The notes: a model not told the origin generated them from the sequence alone. A stretch of 64,000 bases of DNA from Nostoc sp. PA-18-2419 (GCF_005869855.1 NZ_SZNH01000011.1:1-64000); one strand, 5' to 3'. Counted from the first letter of the stretch, positions 36,127 through 45,777 are shown. Numbers and translations: made by a program.

Positions 36127-38760
36127 TTATGACTGGCTCAAGAAGTTATTAATAGCATGTAATAATTGGTGGAAAGTATAAGGCTTCCTCAAAAATATAT
36201 CGACACCAGCATTGGCAGCCTCGACCATCTGGTTGTCCGTTACCATGCCGCTGATACCCATAATTTTGACTTGTGGGTTCATTTGTTGCATGATATTAAT
36301 CGCAGTTAACCCATCCATTGACGGCATCATCATATCCATCAATACCATGCTGATTTTCTTTTTATACTGGGCGTACAATGAAATGGCTTCAATGCCGCTA
36401 ATAGCCGTTAAGGTTTCGTAATTGTGATCTTCTAACAAAGTTTTACTAATTTCCAAAATAGCGGCTTCATCATCAACAATTAAAATCAATTCTCCATTGC
36501 CGTTGGGCAATTCTATGCTCTGTGCTTGGTGGTTTGTACTTTTATTTATAGCTGGTAAGTACACCTGAAATTGAGAACCTTTACCTACCTCACTAGACAC
36601 GTTCACAAAACCATTGTGGTTTTTGACAATGCCAATCACAGTTGACAAACCTAACCCTGTGCCTTTACCTGGTTCTTTAGTTGTGAAAAAAGGTTCAAAA
36701 ATTCGCTCTAAAATTAGTGGAGAAATCCCAAATCCCGTATCTGAAATAGTTATAACTATATAGGAGCCAACCTGAGCATTTAGATTCATTTTGGCAAAGT
36801 TTTCATCAAGGAATAAATTATCCGCAGACATCCATAATGTGCCACCCTTGGGCATGGCATCACGAGCATTGAGGCATAAATTCATTAATACCTGATGAAT
36901 TTGAGTAGGATCTGCCAAAATAGTCCAGAGTTTATATCTAGGTCGATGATTAATAATTGCGATCAATTTGGGAAATGTGCTTTGAAGAGTTTGCTCAACT
37001 TCTAACAGTAGGTGTTCTATTTGTAAAGAAACACCTTTGCCTTCAGATCTACGGGAAAAAGTTAGAATTTGCTTGACTAAATCTGCCGCACGTTTAGAGT
37101 TATGTTCGAGAAGTTTTAACAGTTGCTGATTGCGTACATCCAGATTAGGAAGTTTGAGCGCCAACATTTCCACTGAGGACAAAATGGGTGTCAGGATATT
37201 GTTGAGGTCGTGGGCAATGCCACTTGCCAAGGTACCAAGGCTTTCTAGGCGCTGAGCACGGAGAAATTGAGCAAAGAGTTGTTTTTTTTCTGTGATATCG
37301 GTATCAACGGAGAGGATGGATTTAGGTTTGTCTGCTTCATCAGGCATCAGTGTCCAGCGGCTTTCCACGATAATTTCTTTTTTGCCTTTGGTCACTTTAT
37401 GTAACTCACCTTGCCAGAACCCAGAGTCAGTAACGCTTTTTAAAGCTGCTTGCAATTGCTGTGAAGTTTCTTTGCACAAAATCTCTTCTAGGTTCTTTCC
37501 TAAAACCTCATGAGCCTCCCAACCATATAGACGTTCTGCACCTTGATTCCAAAACAATATTTGATTTTGCAAATTTCGCACAACGATCGCGTCAGAAGCG
37601 ATATCGAGTAGGGCTGCTTGTTGGCGGATTTTCTGCTCCGCCCACTTGCGCTCAATGGTGGTAGCCAATACATTAGCGATCGCCTGCAAAAAGTGAATAT
37701 CATTTTGGGTAAATTCCCGGAGTCTAGTTGTATGTGCACCTAAGACACCAAAAGGTTGTTTTTGACCCTGAATAATGACGCTAATGCCACTGACTACAGA
37801 GTGGTCAATCAATAACGGTGGCCCTTGAAACCGTGTTTCTTTCTGAAGGTCATAAACAATTACTGGCTCACTGGAAAGTAGTGTATAAGATGCCTGAGTT
37901 TCACTCCCTGAACCTAACGCCAATTTAAAATTTCCCACTAGCCCTGAATGCCAACCGACTCCCGAGCGCAACAGCAACACGTTCCCCGCAAGCAGTTCCA
38001 AAACCTTACTGTACTCTACCTCTAGGCTTTGAGTAACCAGGACAACGGCTTTATCCATTAATGCGTAAAGATCTAAATTAGCTAGAGCTAACTGACCCAG
38101 TTCAGCCACCGCTGCCTGCTGGCGGACGCGCGCTCTTAAACCAGATTCCACCCGCTTGCGCTCAGCGAGTTCAGTTTGTACCTGCTCATACAATTGAGAT
38201 TGCTGGATAGCAATGCCCACCTGTATAGCCAATTGTTTGAGTAAATCAATTTCCCAGGTTTGCCACTGTCGGGGTGCCGCACACTGGTTGGCAACTAATA
38301 ATCCCCATAATTTTTTTCCTTGCAAAATGGGGACTGCCAAGTTTGCTCTGACTTGAAACTGAGTAAGTAAATCCCTATGGCATTCAGTCAGACTTGCTGT
38401 ATAAATATCTGCGATAGCTTGGATACGCCCCTGTCTGTACTCTTTGCCACGAGTTTCCATGAAATAAGTATCTTCGACTTGGGTATTTAAAGCAGAAATC
38501 CAACGTTTATCAACAGACTCTACCACCACTACCCCGCTATAGTCTGGTTCAAACTGATACATGAACACTCGATCAACTTGGAGCAACTGACGTACTTCAG
38601 TTACGGTGGTATTAAGAACTTTGTCCAAATTCAAACTCTGGCGGATGCGCTGGGCAATTGCCATCACCAGTCGCTGCCATTGAATTTGCTGTTCGAGTAC
38701 CTCCTCTGCCTGCTTACCATCTGTGAAGTGGCACTCTGAATTCAACTCATCGTTGTTCAT
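36127..38760 (-). CDS. GAF-GAF-PAS hybrid histidine kinase with receiver
   Basis: An 877-residue cytosolic protein. Order: GAF 1 (about 30-200) with RVFMYQFEPDYSGVVVVES and a Cys-His in LTECHRDLLTQFQV; GAF 2 (about 215-375); PAS (about 385-500, LFWNQGAERLYGWEAHEVLG); HisKA with GIAHDLNNILTPI; ATPase with HQVLMNLCLNARDAM, ISDTGFGIS and GTGLGLSTV; C-terminal receiver with LIVDDEAAI, phospho-Asp in VLMDMMMPSMDG and the Lys in FLRKPYTF. The HDLNNxLTPI box is that of the NtrB-like hybrid group. The ATG at 38760 has GAGGGGG ten bases before it. The Cys-His in GAF 1 resembles the bilin site but many such GAFs do not bind a chromophore. Confidence 0.9.
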   Translation of the reverse strand: MNNDELNSECHFTDGKQAEEVLEQQIQWQRLVMAIAQRIRQSLNLDKVLNTTVTEVRQLLQVDRVFMYQFEPDYSGVVVVESVDKRWISALNTQVEDTYFMETRGKEYRQGRIQAIADIYTASLTECHRDLLTQFQVRANLAVPILQGKKLWGLLVANQCAAPRQWQTWEIDLLKQLAIQVGIAIQQSQLYEQVQTELAERKRVESGLRARVRQQAAVAELGQLALANLDLYALMDKAVVLVTQSLEVEYSKVLELLAGNVLLLRSGVGWHSGLVGNFKLALGSGSETQASYTLLSSEPVIVYDLQKETRFQGPPLLIDHSVVSGISVIIQGQKQPFGVLGAHTTRLREFTQNDIHFLQAIANVLATTIERKWAEQKIRQQAALLDIASDAIVVRNLQNQILFWNQGAERLYGWEAHEVLGKNLEEILCKETSQQLQAALKSVTDSGFWQGELHKVTKGKKEIIVESRWTLMPDEADKPKSILSVDTDITEKKQLFAQFLRAQRLESLGTLASGIAHDLNNILTPILSSVEMLALKLPNLDVRNQQLLKLLEHNSKRAADLVKQILTFSRRSEGKGVSLQIEHLLLEVEQTLQSTFPKLIAIINHRPRYKLWTILADPTQIHQVLMNLCLNARDAMPKGGTLWMSADNLFLDENFAKMNLNAQVGSYIVITISDTGFGISPLILERIFEPFFTTKEPGKGTGLGLSTVIGIVKNHNGFVNVSSEVGKGSQFQVYLPAINKSTNHQAQSIELPNGNGELILIVDDEAAILEISKTLLEDHNYETLTAISGIEAISLYAQYKKKISMVLMDMMMPSMDGLTAINIMQQMNPQVKIMGISGMVTDNQMVEAANAGVDIFLRKPYTFHQLLHAINNFLSQS

Positions 38761-39110
38761 CTGTAATATGCCCCCTCTCATCTGTGACGTTATCAATATT
38801 TCTTGACTGCTGATGATTATACTTACGGACTATTGCCTCTAGCCCATATTTGGTAGTAATAAATGTAAAAATTACTTAATACGATTAGAATCTAAATTTT
38901 ACAGTAGTTATTATTTTTATAAATCTGTCTTCAGAGGTTTACCGATTCAATATGTGTTTACTTTATTTCAACATAAATCTTAATTTGTAACAACTTCCAA
39001 AAAAAATACATATGTTGAGTCATTCAATGAAATCAGGTCATGAATCTAGCTTGAACATAGTTTTTTACTCTGTTTTAACTATAAGTCCTAGAATTTTTGG
39101 GAGATAAGGC
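38761..39110. other. intergenic, no gene seen
   Basis: AT-rich leader and promoter region of the hybrid kinase, and the 3' side of the next two-component operon. No hairpin terminator stands out. Confidence 0.5.
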
Positions 39111-40589
39111 TCAGCTTGATGAAACTAATTTGTTAGTGTGCGGCAAAGTGAGAGTAAATGCTGTTTGACCAACAGATGTTGTTGAGTCAAGGGTAAGATC
39201 CCCACGATGTGCCCGGACAATTTCACGGGCTAGGCTCAATCCGAGTCCAATTCCTTCTACTTTGCGGGTGCGGGCAGGATCGCTGCGATAAAAGCGGTCA
39301 AAAAGGCGGGAGCGATCGCTGGCTGGAATATCAATTGAAGCATTGGTAATCGTGACGCAAAGCCTTGTTTGAGTTTGTTCGGCGTGAATTTGTATCCAAC
39401 CGTGGGCGAGATTATATTTGATGGCATTACTCAAGAGGTTTTGCAGAACTTGAATTAGGAGATCGCGATCGCCCTGTACCTTGAGACCATCAGGAATATT
39501 GGTTTGCAGGCTCAAATGAGGAGCCAGCAGTTCTACATCCTCTACCATTTCCCAAAGCAACTGTGACATATCTACTTCAACTAAATACAAGCTCATTTGT
39601 CCTGCATCTGCCAAAGATAACAGCAAAAGTTTCCGCATAATGCCGCTTAAGCGACGCACTTCATCCAACAGGTTACTTAAGCGCTGTTGTACTTCCGATC
39701 CAGGTTCAACCTGTTGCAGTGTTCGTTCGAGTTCGCCTTGAAGAATGGTTAGTGGGGTTTTCAACTCGTGAGCAGCATCAGCACTAAAGCGAGAAGCTTG
39801 TGTAAAACTGCGTTCCAGGCGTTCTAGCATTTGGTTAAATACCCGAATCAGTTCGACGAATTCAACATCCGTTGTCCCAATGGGAATCCGCTGATCTAGT
39901 CCTTGGACAGTTACCTGTTGAATGACACCTGTTAATTGACCGACGGGATACAAGGCACTACCAGCAACCAGCCATGCCCCGACGGCAACCAGCAAAAGCG
40001 CTCCTGGAATTGATACAAGAAAGATATTGCGAATAATAGCCATCTCTTGATTGACGGCTTCGAGGTTAACGGCAATGGCAACCCGAGCATTGGGAAATCT
40101 CGCTGCCCCAATTCGCCAAGTTGCTGTTGCTGTCTGCTGGGAGATAAATTGAGGTGGGCGTGAGGGAGGAAAAGGTGGATTTGTATTCTCTGCTATGGGT
40201 GGTCGTTCTCTATTCGGGGGCGGTGGTATAGGTATCAAGTTAATCTGCCGAAGTAACAAACGATTTAAGTCGAGGTCGGTTTGCACTTCGTTGGATTGAT
40301 AAACTATGTTGCTGTTTGCATCAACTACTAAAAGTGCAATCCGAGTTTTTGTATTTGTTCCTAAGGTGTGGGTTAATGAGTTTTCGTAGCGTTGCCATTG
40401 CTGTGGTTCGGGTGGACGTTCGGGTGGACGGCTTACGCGCATTAATTGATTTAACAATTCTGCATCAAGGCGGCTGATCTTAGCCTCGTAAATCTGAAAC
40501 CAAGAGACTGCACCAAACCCAACTAATGCACCTCCAGCTAAAACCGCAGACAACAAAGCAATCCGGAGTCGAAACGAGGGGCGTTTCAT
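39111..40589 (-). CDS. membrane sensor histidine kinase (OmpR-pair type)
   Basis: A 492-residue kinase. TM1 is about 7-30 (ALLSAVLAGGALVGFGAVSW), followed by an outside loop of about 150 residues with an unusual Pro-rich part (IPIPPPPNRERPP and NPPFPPSRPPQF), TM2 (IFLVSIPGALLLVAVGAWL), HAMP, HisKA with DAAHELKTPLTIL, and ATPase with LLSNAIKYN and GLGLSLAREIV; a G1 box DxGxG is degenerate (ITNASIDIP). Its ATG overlaps the stop of the regulator gene (ATGA), so both are translated together. The loop is the likely sensor of an envelope or metal signal. Confidence 0.9.
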   Translation of the reverse strand: MKRPSFRLRIALLSAVLAGGALVGFGAVSWFQIYEAKISRLDAELLNQLMRVSRPPERPPEPQQWQRYENSLTHTLGTNTKTRIALLVVDANSNIVYQSNEVQTDLDLNRLLLRQINLIPIPPPPNRERPPIAENTNPPFPPSRPPQFISQQTATATWRIGAARFPNARVAIAVNLEAVNQEMAIIRNIFLVSIPGALLLVAVGAWLVAGSALYPVGQLTGVIQQVTVQGLDQRIPIGTTDVEFVELIRVFNQMLERLERSFTQASRFSADAAHELKTPLTILQGELERTLQQVEPGSEVQQRLSNLLDEVRRLSGIMRKLLLLSLADAGQMSLYLVEVDMSQLLWEMVEDVELLAPHLSLQTNIPDGLKVQGDRDLLIQVLQNLLSNAIKYNLAHGWIQIHAEQTQTRLCVTITNASIDIPASDRSRLFDRFYRSDPARTRKVEGIGLGLSLAREIVRAHRGDLTLDSTTSVGQTAFTLTLPHTNKLVSSS

Positions 40590-41269
40590 AGTTTCTCGTC
40601 TGGCTTGCGAAACCGATATCCAACCCCGCGAATGCTTTCGATTGGGCCAGTTTCATCAATGGGGTCAATTTTTTTGCGAATTCGCTGGATACAAACATCC
40701 ACGACGTTGGTATTGGGGTTAAAGTCGTATCCCCAAACGTGTTCCAGGATTTGAGTACGGGTGAAAACTCGTCCGGGAGAACGCATGAGATATTCCAGAA
40801 GATTAAATTCACGGGTGGTAAGTTCGATCGCTCGTTGATTGTAGGTGACTTCCCGCGCAATCCGATCAAGCTTGAGCGACCCAACCGCCAGTAAATTTTG
40901 GCGATCGCCCACACTCCGGCGGACAACAGCATGAATTCGAGCCGCTAGTTCTTCGACAAAAAACGGTTTGGCAATATAATCATCGGCTCCCAAATTCAAC
41001 CCAGACAAGCGATCGTCGAGTTCATTACGAGCCGTTAATAAAATTACTGGTGTATTTTGCCCTGAGTGCCGTAGTTGTTTGAGAATCGATAGCCCATCCT
41101 TACCTGGCACCATGATGTCAAGTACGATCGCATCGTATTCGTTATCTAATGCCCGCAGATATCCTTCATCACCGTTGTCGCAGTAGTCTACAACAAATCC
41201 CTGCTCCTTCAATCCAGCCCGGACGAAGTTAGCAATTTTGGCTTCATCTTCGACAAACAAAATGTTCAC
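40586..41269 (-). CDS. OmpR-family response regulator
   Basis: A 227-residue DNA-binding regulator. Receiver (1-115): EDEAKIA acidic pocket, phospho-Asp in IVLDIMVPGKDG, Thr in LLTARNE, Lys in YIAKPFFVEE. Winged-helix domain (130-222): LTTREFNLLEYLMRSPG, VWGYDFNPNTNVVDVCIQRIRKKID and RGVGYRF. Start codon is GTG at 41269. It is translationally coupled to the kinase gene and sits divergent from a small secreted protein gene, with repeated TGTAATT motifs in between that could be its own binding sites. Confidence 0.93.
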   Translation of the reverse strand: MNILFVEDEAKIANFVRAGLKEQGFVVDYCDNGDEGYLRALDNEYDAIVLDIMVPGKDGLSILKQLRHSGQNTPVILLTARNELDDRLSGLNLGADDYIAKPFFVEELAARIHAVVRRSVGDRQNLLAVGSLKLDRIAREVTYNQRAIELTTREFNLLEYLMRSPGRVFTRTQILEHVWGYDFNPNTNVVDVCIQRIRKKIDPIDETGPIESIRGVGYRFRKPDEKL

Positions 41270-41302
41270 AAATTATTGATTACTTGACAAACATTACTCC
41301 AT

Positions 41303-41368
41303 TGTAAATTCATTACCCTTTGACTCAAATTACAAAAATGTAATTCGCAAACTCAGCGAGTTGTAATT
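41303..41368. promoter_or_regulatory. possible response-regulator binding sites between divergent genes
   Basis: TGTAATT occurs at 41339-41345 and 41362-41368 (23 bases apart, same face), with a related TGTAAAT at 41303-41309. AATTAC at 41328-41333 pairs with GTAATT at 41340-41345 as an inverted repeat. The region lies between the GTG of the OmpR-type regulator and the ATG of the secreted small protein. Direct repeats at about two helix turns suit OmpR-type dimers; the assignment is inference. Confidence 0.45.
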
Positions 41369-41415
41369 TTGAGATGGCTTAATCAAAAATATAAGCAACA
41401 TCAAGGTTAACGATA

Positions 41416-41685
41416 ATGAATATTCGTCGAGTTTTAGCTGTAGTAGGGATTCCTTTGGTAATTGGTACATTTGGTTTTGTTGCACGCCAAGCAAATGCCC
41501 AATCTCCATCCAATCCCAGGCCAGAGATTTCACAACAACGCCCAAGACCGGAAAATGAATTGCAAAAACCCAATAAAAAACCAAAAATCAAGCATCAGCA
41601 ACGACACCAAAAGCTAAAAAAACATCCTTCCCAACCTCAAAATCAAGGTGCACTTCCAAATCGGATACCACACAATAACCGTTAA
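41416..41685 (+). CDS. small secreted Pro/Gln/Lys-rich protein
   Basis: An 89-residue protein: signal peptide (RRVLAVVGIPLVIGTFGFVA, cleavage after ANA), then a mature part of about 60 residues with almost no hydrophobic residues, rich in Pro, Gln, Asn, Lys and Arg (SQQRPRPENELQKPNKKPK and HQQRHQKLKKHPSQPQNQ). No family recognised. It is divergent from the two-component pair whose kinase has a Pro-rich outside loop, so it is a natural candidate target of that system. Strong stem-loop right after the stop. Confidence 0.65.
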   Translation: MNIRRVLAVVGIPLVIGTFGFVARQANAQSPSNPRPEISQQRPRPENELQKPNKKPKIKHQQRHQKLKKHPSQPQNQGALPNRIPHNNR

Positions 41686-41686
41686 C

Positions 41687-41721
41687 AATCACTCTTCAAG
41701 ACTTCCTCACGAAGAGTGATT
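41687..41721 (+). terminator. stem-loop after the small secreted protein gene
   Basis: AATCACTCTTC (41687-41697) and GAAGAGTGATT (41711-41721) form a perfect 11-bp stem with a 13-base loop, two bases after the stop codon. The following bases are not a T run, so termination would be weak or the stem may protect the mRNA end. Confidence 0.6.
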
Positions 41722-41956
41722 ATGACCACTCAATTCTCAATTCTGAATTTTTTTCAAAGCAGGGTGATGAAAAATAACAATCGCCAATTAGCTCGAACTT
41801 TCTGACGCACAGTAACCTCAATTTTGGCGAAGGTTAGTTTTGATTTGCAATGAACATGATTTTTTCATCTCACGAAGATATTTATCTATCGTCATATTAG
41901 GTAGCCAAGATGCCTCTGTCACGGAACATTGCAAGTTCGTTTATAGACATTTTGCT

Positions 41957-42613
41957 TTAGACACTTACAGATACGTGACGGTTCTGTGAAATCAGCCATT
42001 GTTGCAATTTCGGGTCACTGTACACTTCATCGGCAATAAAATGATCGCCTTCAGGTAGTACAGTAAAATCTACTGTTCCCCCCAATCTGCGTAAGGTAGT
42101 CACAATCTGCTCTGTATCCTCAATTGGTAGTTTTTCGTCCTTTCCACCTTGGAATATCTGGATGGGAATTTCCTTGAGTGCAGCTAGTTGGGTTTCTTCT
42201 AATGTCTTAGGTACACGACCGGAAACTGCTACTAAACCAGCGAAGCGACCAGGATGGGAAGCGGCGATATGCCAAGCTCCGGCAGTACCTAAGCTGAATC
42301 CAGATAAAATTATATGGGAAGGATCTATGGGTTGGGAGGCGATGAGATTATCCAACAAAGCAATCACATTTGATTCTCGCTCTACCCAAGTCTGTCCTTC
42401 AGGAAGTTGAGGGGCTGCAAAGACATAAGGTAAAGGGCTGGATTCATCCACGAAACGAGGTAAACCCCATTTAAGTAGCACATTTAAATCTGTACCGCGA
42501 TCGCGTGCCCCATGCAAAAATAACACCAAGGGCGCAGGTTGGTTGACATCGGCAGAAACAGACGAGAAAAGATAAGGCAATGTGCTGGTGTTCAGGCGGT
42601 GTTCAACGGTCAT
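41957..42613 (-). CDS. alpha/beta hydrolase (phospholipase/carboxylesterase type)
   Basis: A 218-residue cytosolic serine hydrolase. LVLFLHGARDRGTD is the oxyanion strand, nucleophile elbow GFSLGTAGAW, acid in FQGGKDEKLPIE, base in LPEGDHFIAD. Size and order match carboxylesterase/phospholipase and dienelactone-hydrolase-like proteins. It follows the flavoprotein gene on the same strand (36-base gap), possibly co-transcribed with it. Substrate not known; an ester product of the neighbouring oxygenase-type enzyme is a guess. Confidence 0.8.
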   Translation of the reverse strand: MTVEHRLNTSTLPYLFSSVSADVNQPAPLVLFLHGARDRGTDLNVLLKWGLPRFVDESSPLPYVFAAPQLPEGQTWVERESNVIALLDNLIASQPIDPSHIILSGFSLGTAGAWHIAASHPGRFAGLVAVSGRVPKTLEETQLAALKEIPIQIFQGGKDEKLPIEDTEQIVTTLRRLGGTVDFTVLPEGDHFIADEVYSDPKLQQWLISQNRHVSVSV

Positions 42614-42649
42614 ACTTTTGACTCCTAAAATTTGGGGATTGGGGCAGAC

Positions 42650-44092
42650 TCAAGTGAGTGTCACCTTAGCCGGCTGTTTCCATACGGCGGCGGCATACAC
42701 TGAGGGATCAAAGTCTGGTGCAATGTTGTCGCTAGTGATACGAGCTTCATGTATTGACCAGTCAGCGAAGAATAAATCGTGGCTGATGCGCGTTACTACT
42801 GCCGACACATCGCGCCGGATACTAGGCACATCGCCAATAGGCAGACCAAAGCTCACGAAGCCCGCAGGATTAAAAATGTGGATGTCCTTCAGGTATGACG
42901 CACTACCAGGAACTTTCTCTTGGTATTCATGAGCGCTACCAAGATAAGGGTAAGTACTGAGTTTATCATCGTCTTGGTCGGTTGGTGGCTGATAGCGATC
43001 GCGCCAGAGGGCGATGTGATGGGCAAAGTCAGCTAATTCCGGTCGCTTTGTCGGATCGACGAAGTAACCAGTACCAGCGATCGCAAAATCGAACTCGAAA
43101 ACATCATCATTGACTTGAGCGATGATGTGATTGCCTTGGTCTTTAGCGTCTCTCCACGGTGCGGATAGGTGCAGATGGAAGTTGGAGAATGCGATTACCC
43201 GCTCGATTGCGTCTGGTGGTGGCGTGGAGCCAACCTGATTAAACCGCCAAGCTTGGAACCAGCGAGCTGCATCAGGTAACTGTGGATAGTTGTAGTAAGC
43301 ACCAGGATACCCACGCACACGAATCACTGGAAGTGAAGCGATCGCAGACCGTCGTGCGAACAGGTGTACTGCCTTAGCTCCTGATTCCAGTGCCACCCCT
43401 GCGGCATCAAAGGCCGAAGCTGCACTACCCAGCACTGCAACAGTCTTGCCACGCAACCCACCGAAGTCGATTTCATCAGCCGTATGTGCATACAAACTGC
43501 GGGGCACAGATGCTAGTACAGGCGGGATGTAGGGGCCACCTGTGCCACCTACACCGTTGGCGAAGATAATCTTGCGGGTGGTTTCCACCTGCGCGACACC
43601 GTTCACTTCCAGGTGCAGACGAAACAAACCTTCAACTGGCTCAATCCGCACCAGCTTCGTCTGATACCGAACGGCAATGTTTAAAAAATGCCGATACCAG
43701 CTAAGGTACTCAGCCCACACCACTCGTGGAATGCGGTCAAGCGCTGCGTAGGCCTCAACACCGTGCCGCGCCTCGTACCAAGCCTGAAATGACAGCGCTG
43801 GTATGCCAAGTTCTGGTCCTGGCAGGTTTTTTGGTGTGCGTAGCTTTTTCATCCGCGCTCGCGTCAGCCACACGCCAGCATGGGCTTCGTCAAGAGCCTC
43901 ATCAATTATCGTCACGCGGCCAATACCGGCGCGTCGGAGGGCAAATGCAAAGGTACTGCCACTGCCACTACCACCTACTATTGTCACATTATGGTCAATA
44001 TCTGGGCGATCGCTCACCCAGTTTTCCGGATCGGGGCCGAGTAAGCGCAACGCCTCGCGGGCGGCAAAATCGGGGTCAGTTATTGTTGTCAT
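42650..44092 (-). CDS. FAD/NAD(P)-binding oxidoreductase (flavin monooxygenase-like)
   Basis: A 480-residue two-dinucleotide-binding flavoprotein. The FAD motif near residue 38 reads TIVGGSGSGSTFAFALRRAG with GxGxxx slightly altered, the NAD(P) motif near 218 is VAVLGSAASAFDAAG, and DFAIAGTGYFVD is the ATG-like block near the end of the FAD part. This layout is that of class B flavin monooxygenases and related SidA-type proteins. The gene is GC-richer than most of the window. Its position next to the sulfur genes suggests an S- or C-oxidation step, but the substrate is unknown. Confidence 0.75.
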   Translation of the reverse strand: MTTITDPDFAAREALRLLGPDPENWVSDRPDIDHNVTIVGGSGSGSTFAFALRRAGIGRVTIIDEALDEAHAGVWLTRARMKKLRTPKNLPGPELGIPALSFQAWYEARHGVEAYAALDRIPRVVWAEYLSWYRHFLNIAVRYQTKLVRIEPVEGLFRLHLEVNGVAQVETTRKIIFANGVGGTGGPYIPPVLASVPRSLYAHTADEIDFGGLRGKTVAVLGSAASAFDAAGVALESGAKAVHLFARRSAIASLPVIRVRGYPGAYYNYPQLPDAARWFQAWRFNQVGSTPPPDAIERVIAFSNFHLHLSAPWRDAKDQGNHIIAQVNDDVFEFDFAIAGTGYFVDPTKRPELADFAHHIALWRDRYQPPTDQDDDKLSTYPYLGSAHEYQEKVPGSASYLKDIHIFNPAGFVSFGLPIGDVPSIRRDVSAVVTRISHDLFFADWSIHEARITSDNIAPDFDPSVYAAAVWKQPAKVTLT

Positions 44093-44188
44093 GTCGATCT
44101 CTCAGGGTGAAGGGATTGGGTACTGGGGAAAGGTTTAAGGGAAGAATCGTAGTGGCGTGGCAAGACTAAAACGTTGCATTATTCCGCA

Positions 44189-44995
44189 TTAAGCCCAATT
44201 TCGCACTACAACAATTTTGAATTTGGTTTCACTAGATAAGTCATAGTCTAGAGAACCGTAGTGTTCTAAAGCCCATCCGCGTAAATCATCAATGGCTTTG
44301 GCAAAGACATCATCAGGAAGATGCCAACTAGGACGATAGACTCTGTTTTGATAGTGTTCTAGTGATTTGTTAACAGTTAATTCAGATTGCCATTTAGCTG
44401 CAATTACTGTTTCTAAACTTGCACCTTGGGCGCGTAGTTCTGTTAATACTTCTTCTTCTGTTGCACCATAACGAGGTAAAGGATAACCATAACTAGCGAT
44501 AATATCTTCCCAACGTTGCCGAAACATCAGATCGTGATTAGGATTTGCTAAGTTAGAATCCATAGTGCCATGAGTATATAGATAAACACTACCGGATTTG
44601 AGGACGCGGCGGATTTCAGCGAGTGCTTGCTTCCAAGCAGAAACCAGATGGAACACATGAACCGTCAACCCGACATCAAAGGAGTTATCAGCAAACTGTA
44701 AAGTACTAGCATCTCCTTTAACAGCTGTCAGGAGGTGGGAAATACCTTCTAGCTTGCGGTGCAACTCAGATAACATCTTTTCTGAGACATCTATACCTGT
44801 GTAAGAATAGCCTCTTTTAGCAATCGGAATAGCGATTCTGCCGGTACCCACACCAATTTCAAAGAACTTAGTCTCTGATGTTGGTGAAACTATGTCGAGG
44901 ATAGTGTCAGTTATTTGTTCAGATATTCCTGGAGGTAATCCTCTTGTAGAATCGTAAACATCAGATAGACGGTCAAATGAAATTGTTGCAGTCAT
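44189..44995 (-). CDS. class I SAM-dependent methyltransferase
   Basis: A 268-residue protein with the Rossmann methyltransferase motifs: motif I FFEIGVGTGRIAIPI, acidic residue in YTGIDVSEKML, motif II DASTLQFADNSFDVGLTVHVFH and motif III ALAEIRRVLKSGSVYLY. The ATG at 44995 has AAAGGA nine bases before it; eleven further codons upstream are unlikely to be used. Methyl acceptor unknown. It lies between a broken MFS gene and the flavoprotein gene, all on the minus strand downstream of an operator copy. Confidence 0.8.
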   Translation of the reverse strand: MTATISFDRLSDVYDSTRGLPPGISEQITDTILDIVSPTSETKFFEIGVGTGRIAIPIAKRGYSYTGIDVSEKMLSELHRKLEGISHLLTAVKGDASTLQFADNSFDVGLTVHVFHLVSAWKQALAEIRRVLKSGSVYLYTHGTMDSNLANPNHDLMFRQRWEDIIASYGYPLPRYGATEEEVLTELRAQGASLETVIAAKWQSELTVNKSLEHYQNRVYRPSWHLPDDVFAKAIDDLRGWALEHYGSLDYDLSSETKFKIVVVRNWA

Positions 44996-45095
44996 CTTTT
45001 TATCCTTTGGAAATAAGTTAATTTGCAAATCTTAAGTCAAATAGATAATTAATAAATTTGCCTTTTACCAAGTTTTTTTAAAGTAAAAATATATT

Positions 45096-45712
45096 TTATG
45101 AATTATTTGCATTTAAATTCAACCGAACTAAATTCCGAAAGGTAGAAATTTGGTGCATAAAAATACCTGAACCTAGAATACAAATACTTGCACCAAGGAT
45201 GACAGTATTCACAACACCGATACAGCTTGCTAGTGTGCCAGCTATCAAATTGCCCAGAGGAACTGCACCCGTAGATGCCATCACGTAAAGACCTGTGATT
45301 TGTCCACGATTTTCATCGCTGACTAACAACTGAAGTAAAGTACGTCCGGCGATTATCTGCAAAATAAAGCCGAAACCAGCCGCTAATAGTGATAGCAAAG
45401 AAAGCCAGAACACACGCGATAGGGCAAAAACAATCAGACTCATGCCCATCAAACCTATACCTAATGCTAAAATTCTTCCTAATCCATGTACATTTTTATG
45501 CCTAGTTAAATAGATACCACCCGCTAAAGTTCCTAAGCTAGATGCTGTCATCAGAAAACCAAAAGTGTTAGATTCACCCTGCAAAATCTCTTTAGCAAAA
45601 ATCGGCCCCAAAGCTAGGTAAAATCCCCAAACACAGCAGACTAAACTTGAACCAATCAAGATAGAACTGTGTAGAACAAGCTAAAATTTCTAGAACTAAA
45701 AGCACGGAGCAT
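45096..45712 (-). pseudogene. MFS exporter (EntS-like), internal deletion
   Basis: The start survives: from the ATG at 45712 one reads MLRAFSSRNFSLFYTVLS, the normal N-terminus of EntS-type MFS proteins (RxFRLFxxG region), then a stop. After a one-base frame change the sequence resumes as LIGSSLVCCVWGFYLALGP and runs through the last four to five membrane helices (KEILQGESNTFGFLMTASSL, GQITGLYVMASTGAVPLGNL) to the stop at 45096. About half the protein, some 150-200 residues, is missing. An operator copy lies 40 bases upstream, so it once belonged to the sulfur regulon. Confidence 0.75.
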
Positions 45713-45751
45713 GACTTATGGTTTTTGGGTATCTGCATCTGATAATCAGAA

Positions 45752-45777
45752 TACGGTAAACATGTTAGTTTACCGTA
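45752..45777. promoter_or_regulatory. regulon operator copy a
   Basis: TACGGTAA-N10-TTACCGTA with both half sites perfect; arms extend to AATACGGTAAA/TTTACCGTATT (11 bp, 45750-45760 and 45769-45779). It is 40 bases upstream of the ATG of the broken MFS gene and could also drive the methyltransferase and flavoprotein genes that follow. Confidence 0.75.

Noticed and set aside
41957-44169. Several plus-strand frames opposite the flavoprotein and hydrolase genes
   Set aside because: They are antisense shadows caused by GC-rich codons; no ribosome sites or family motifs.
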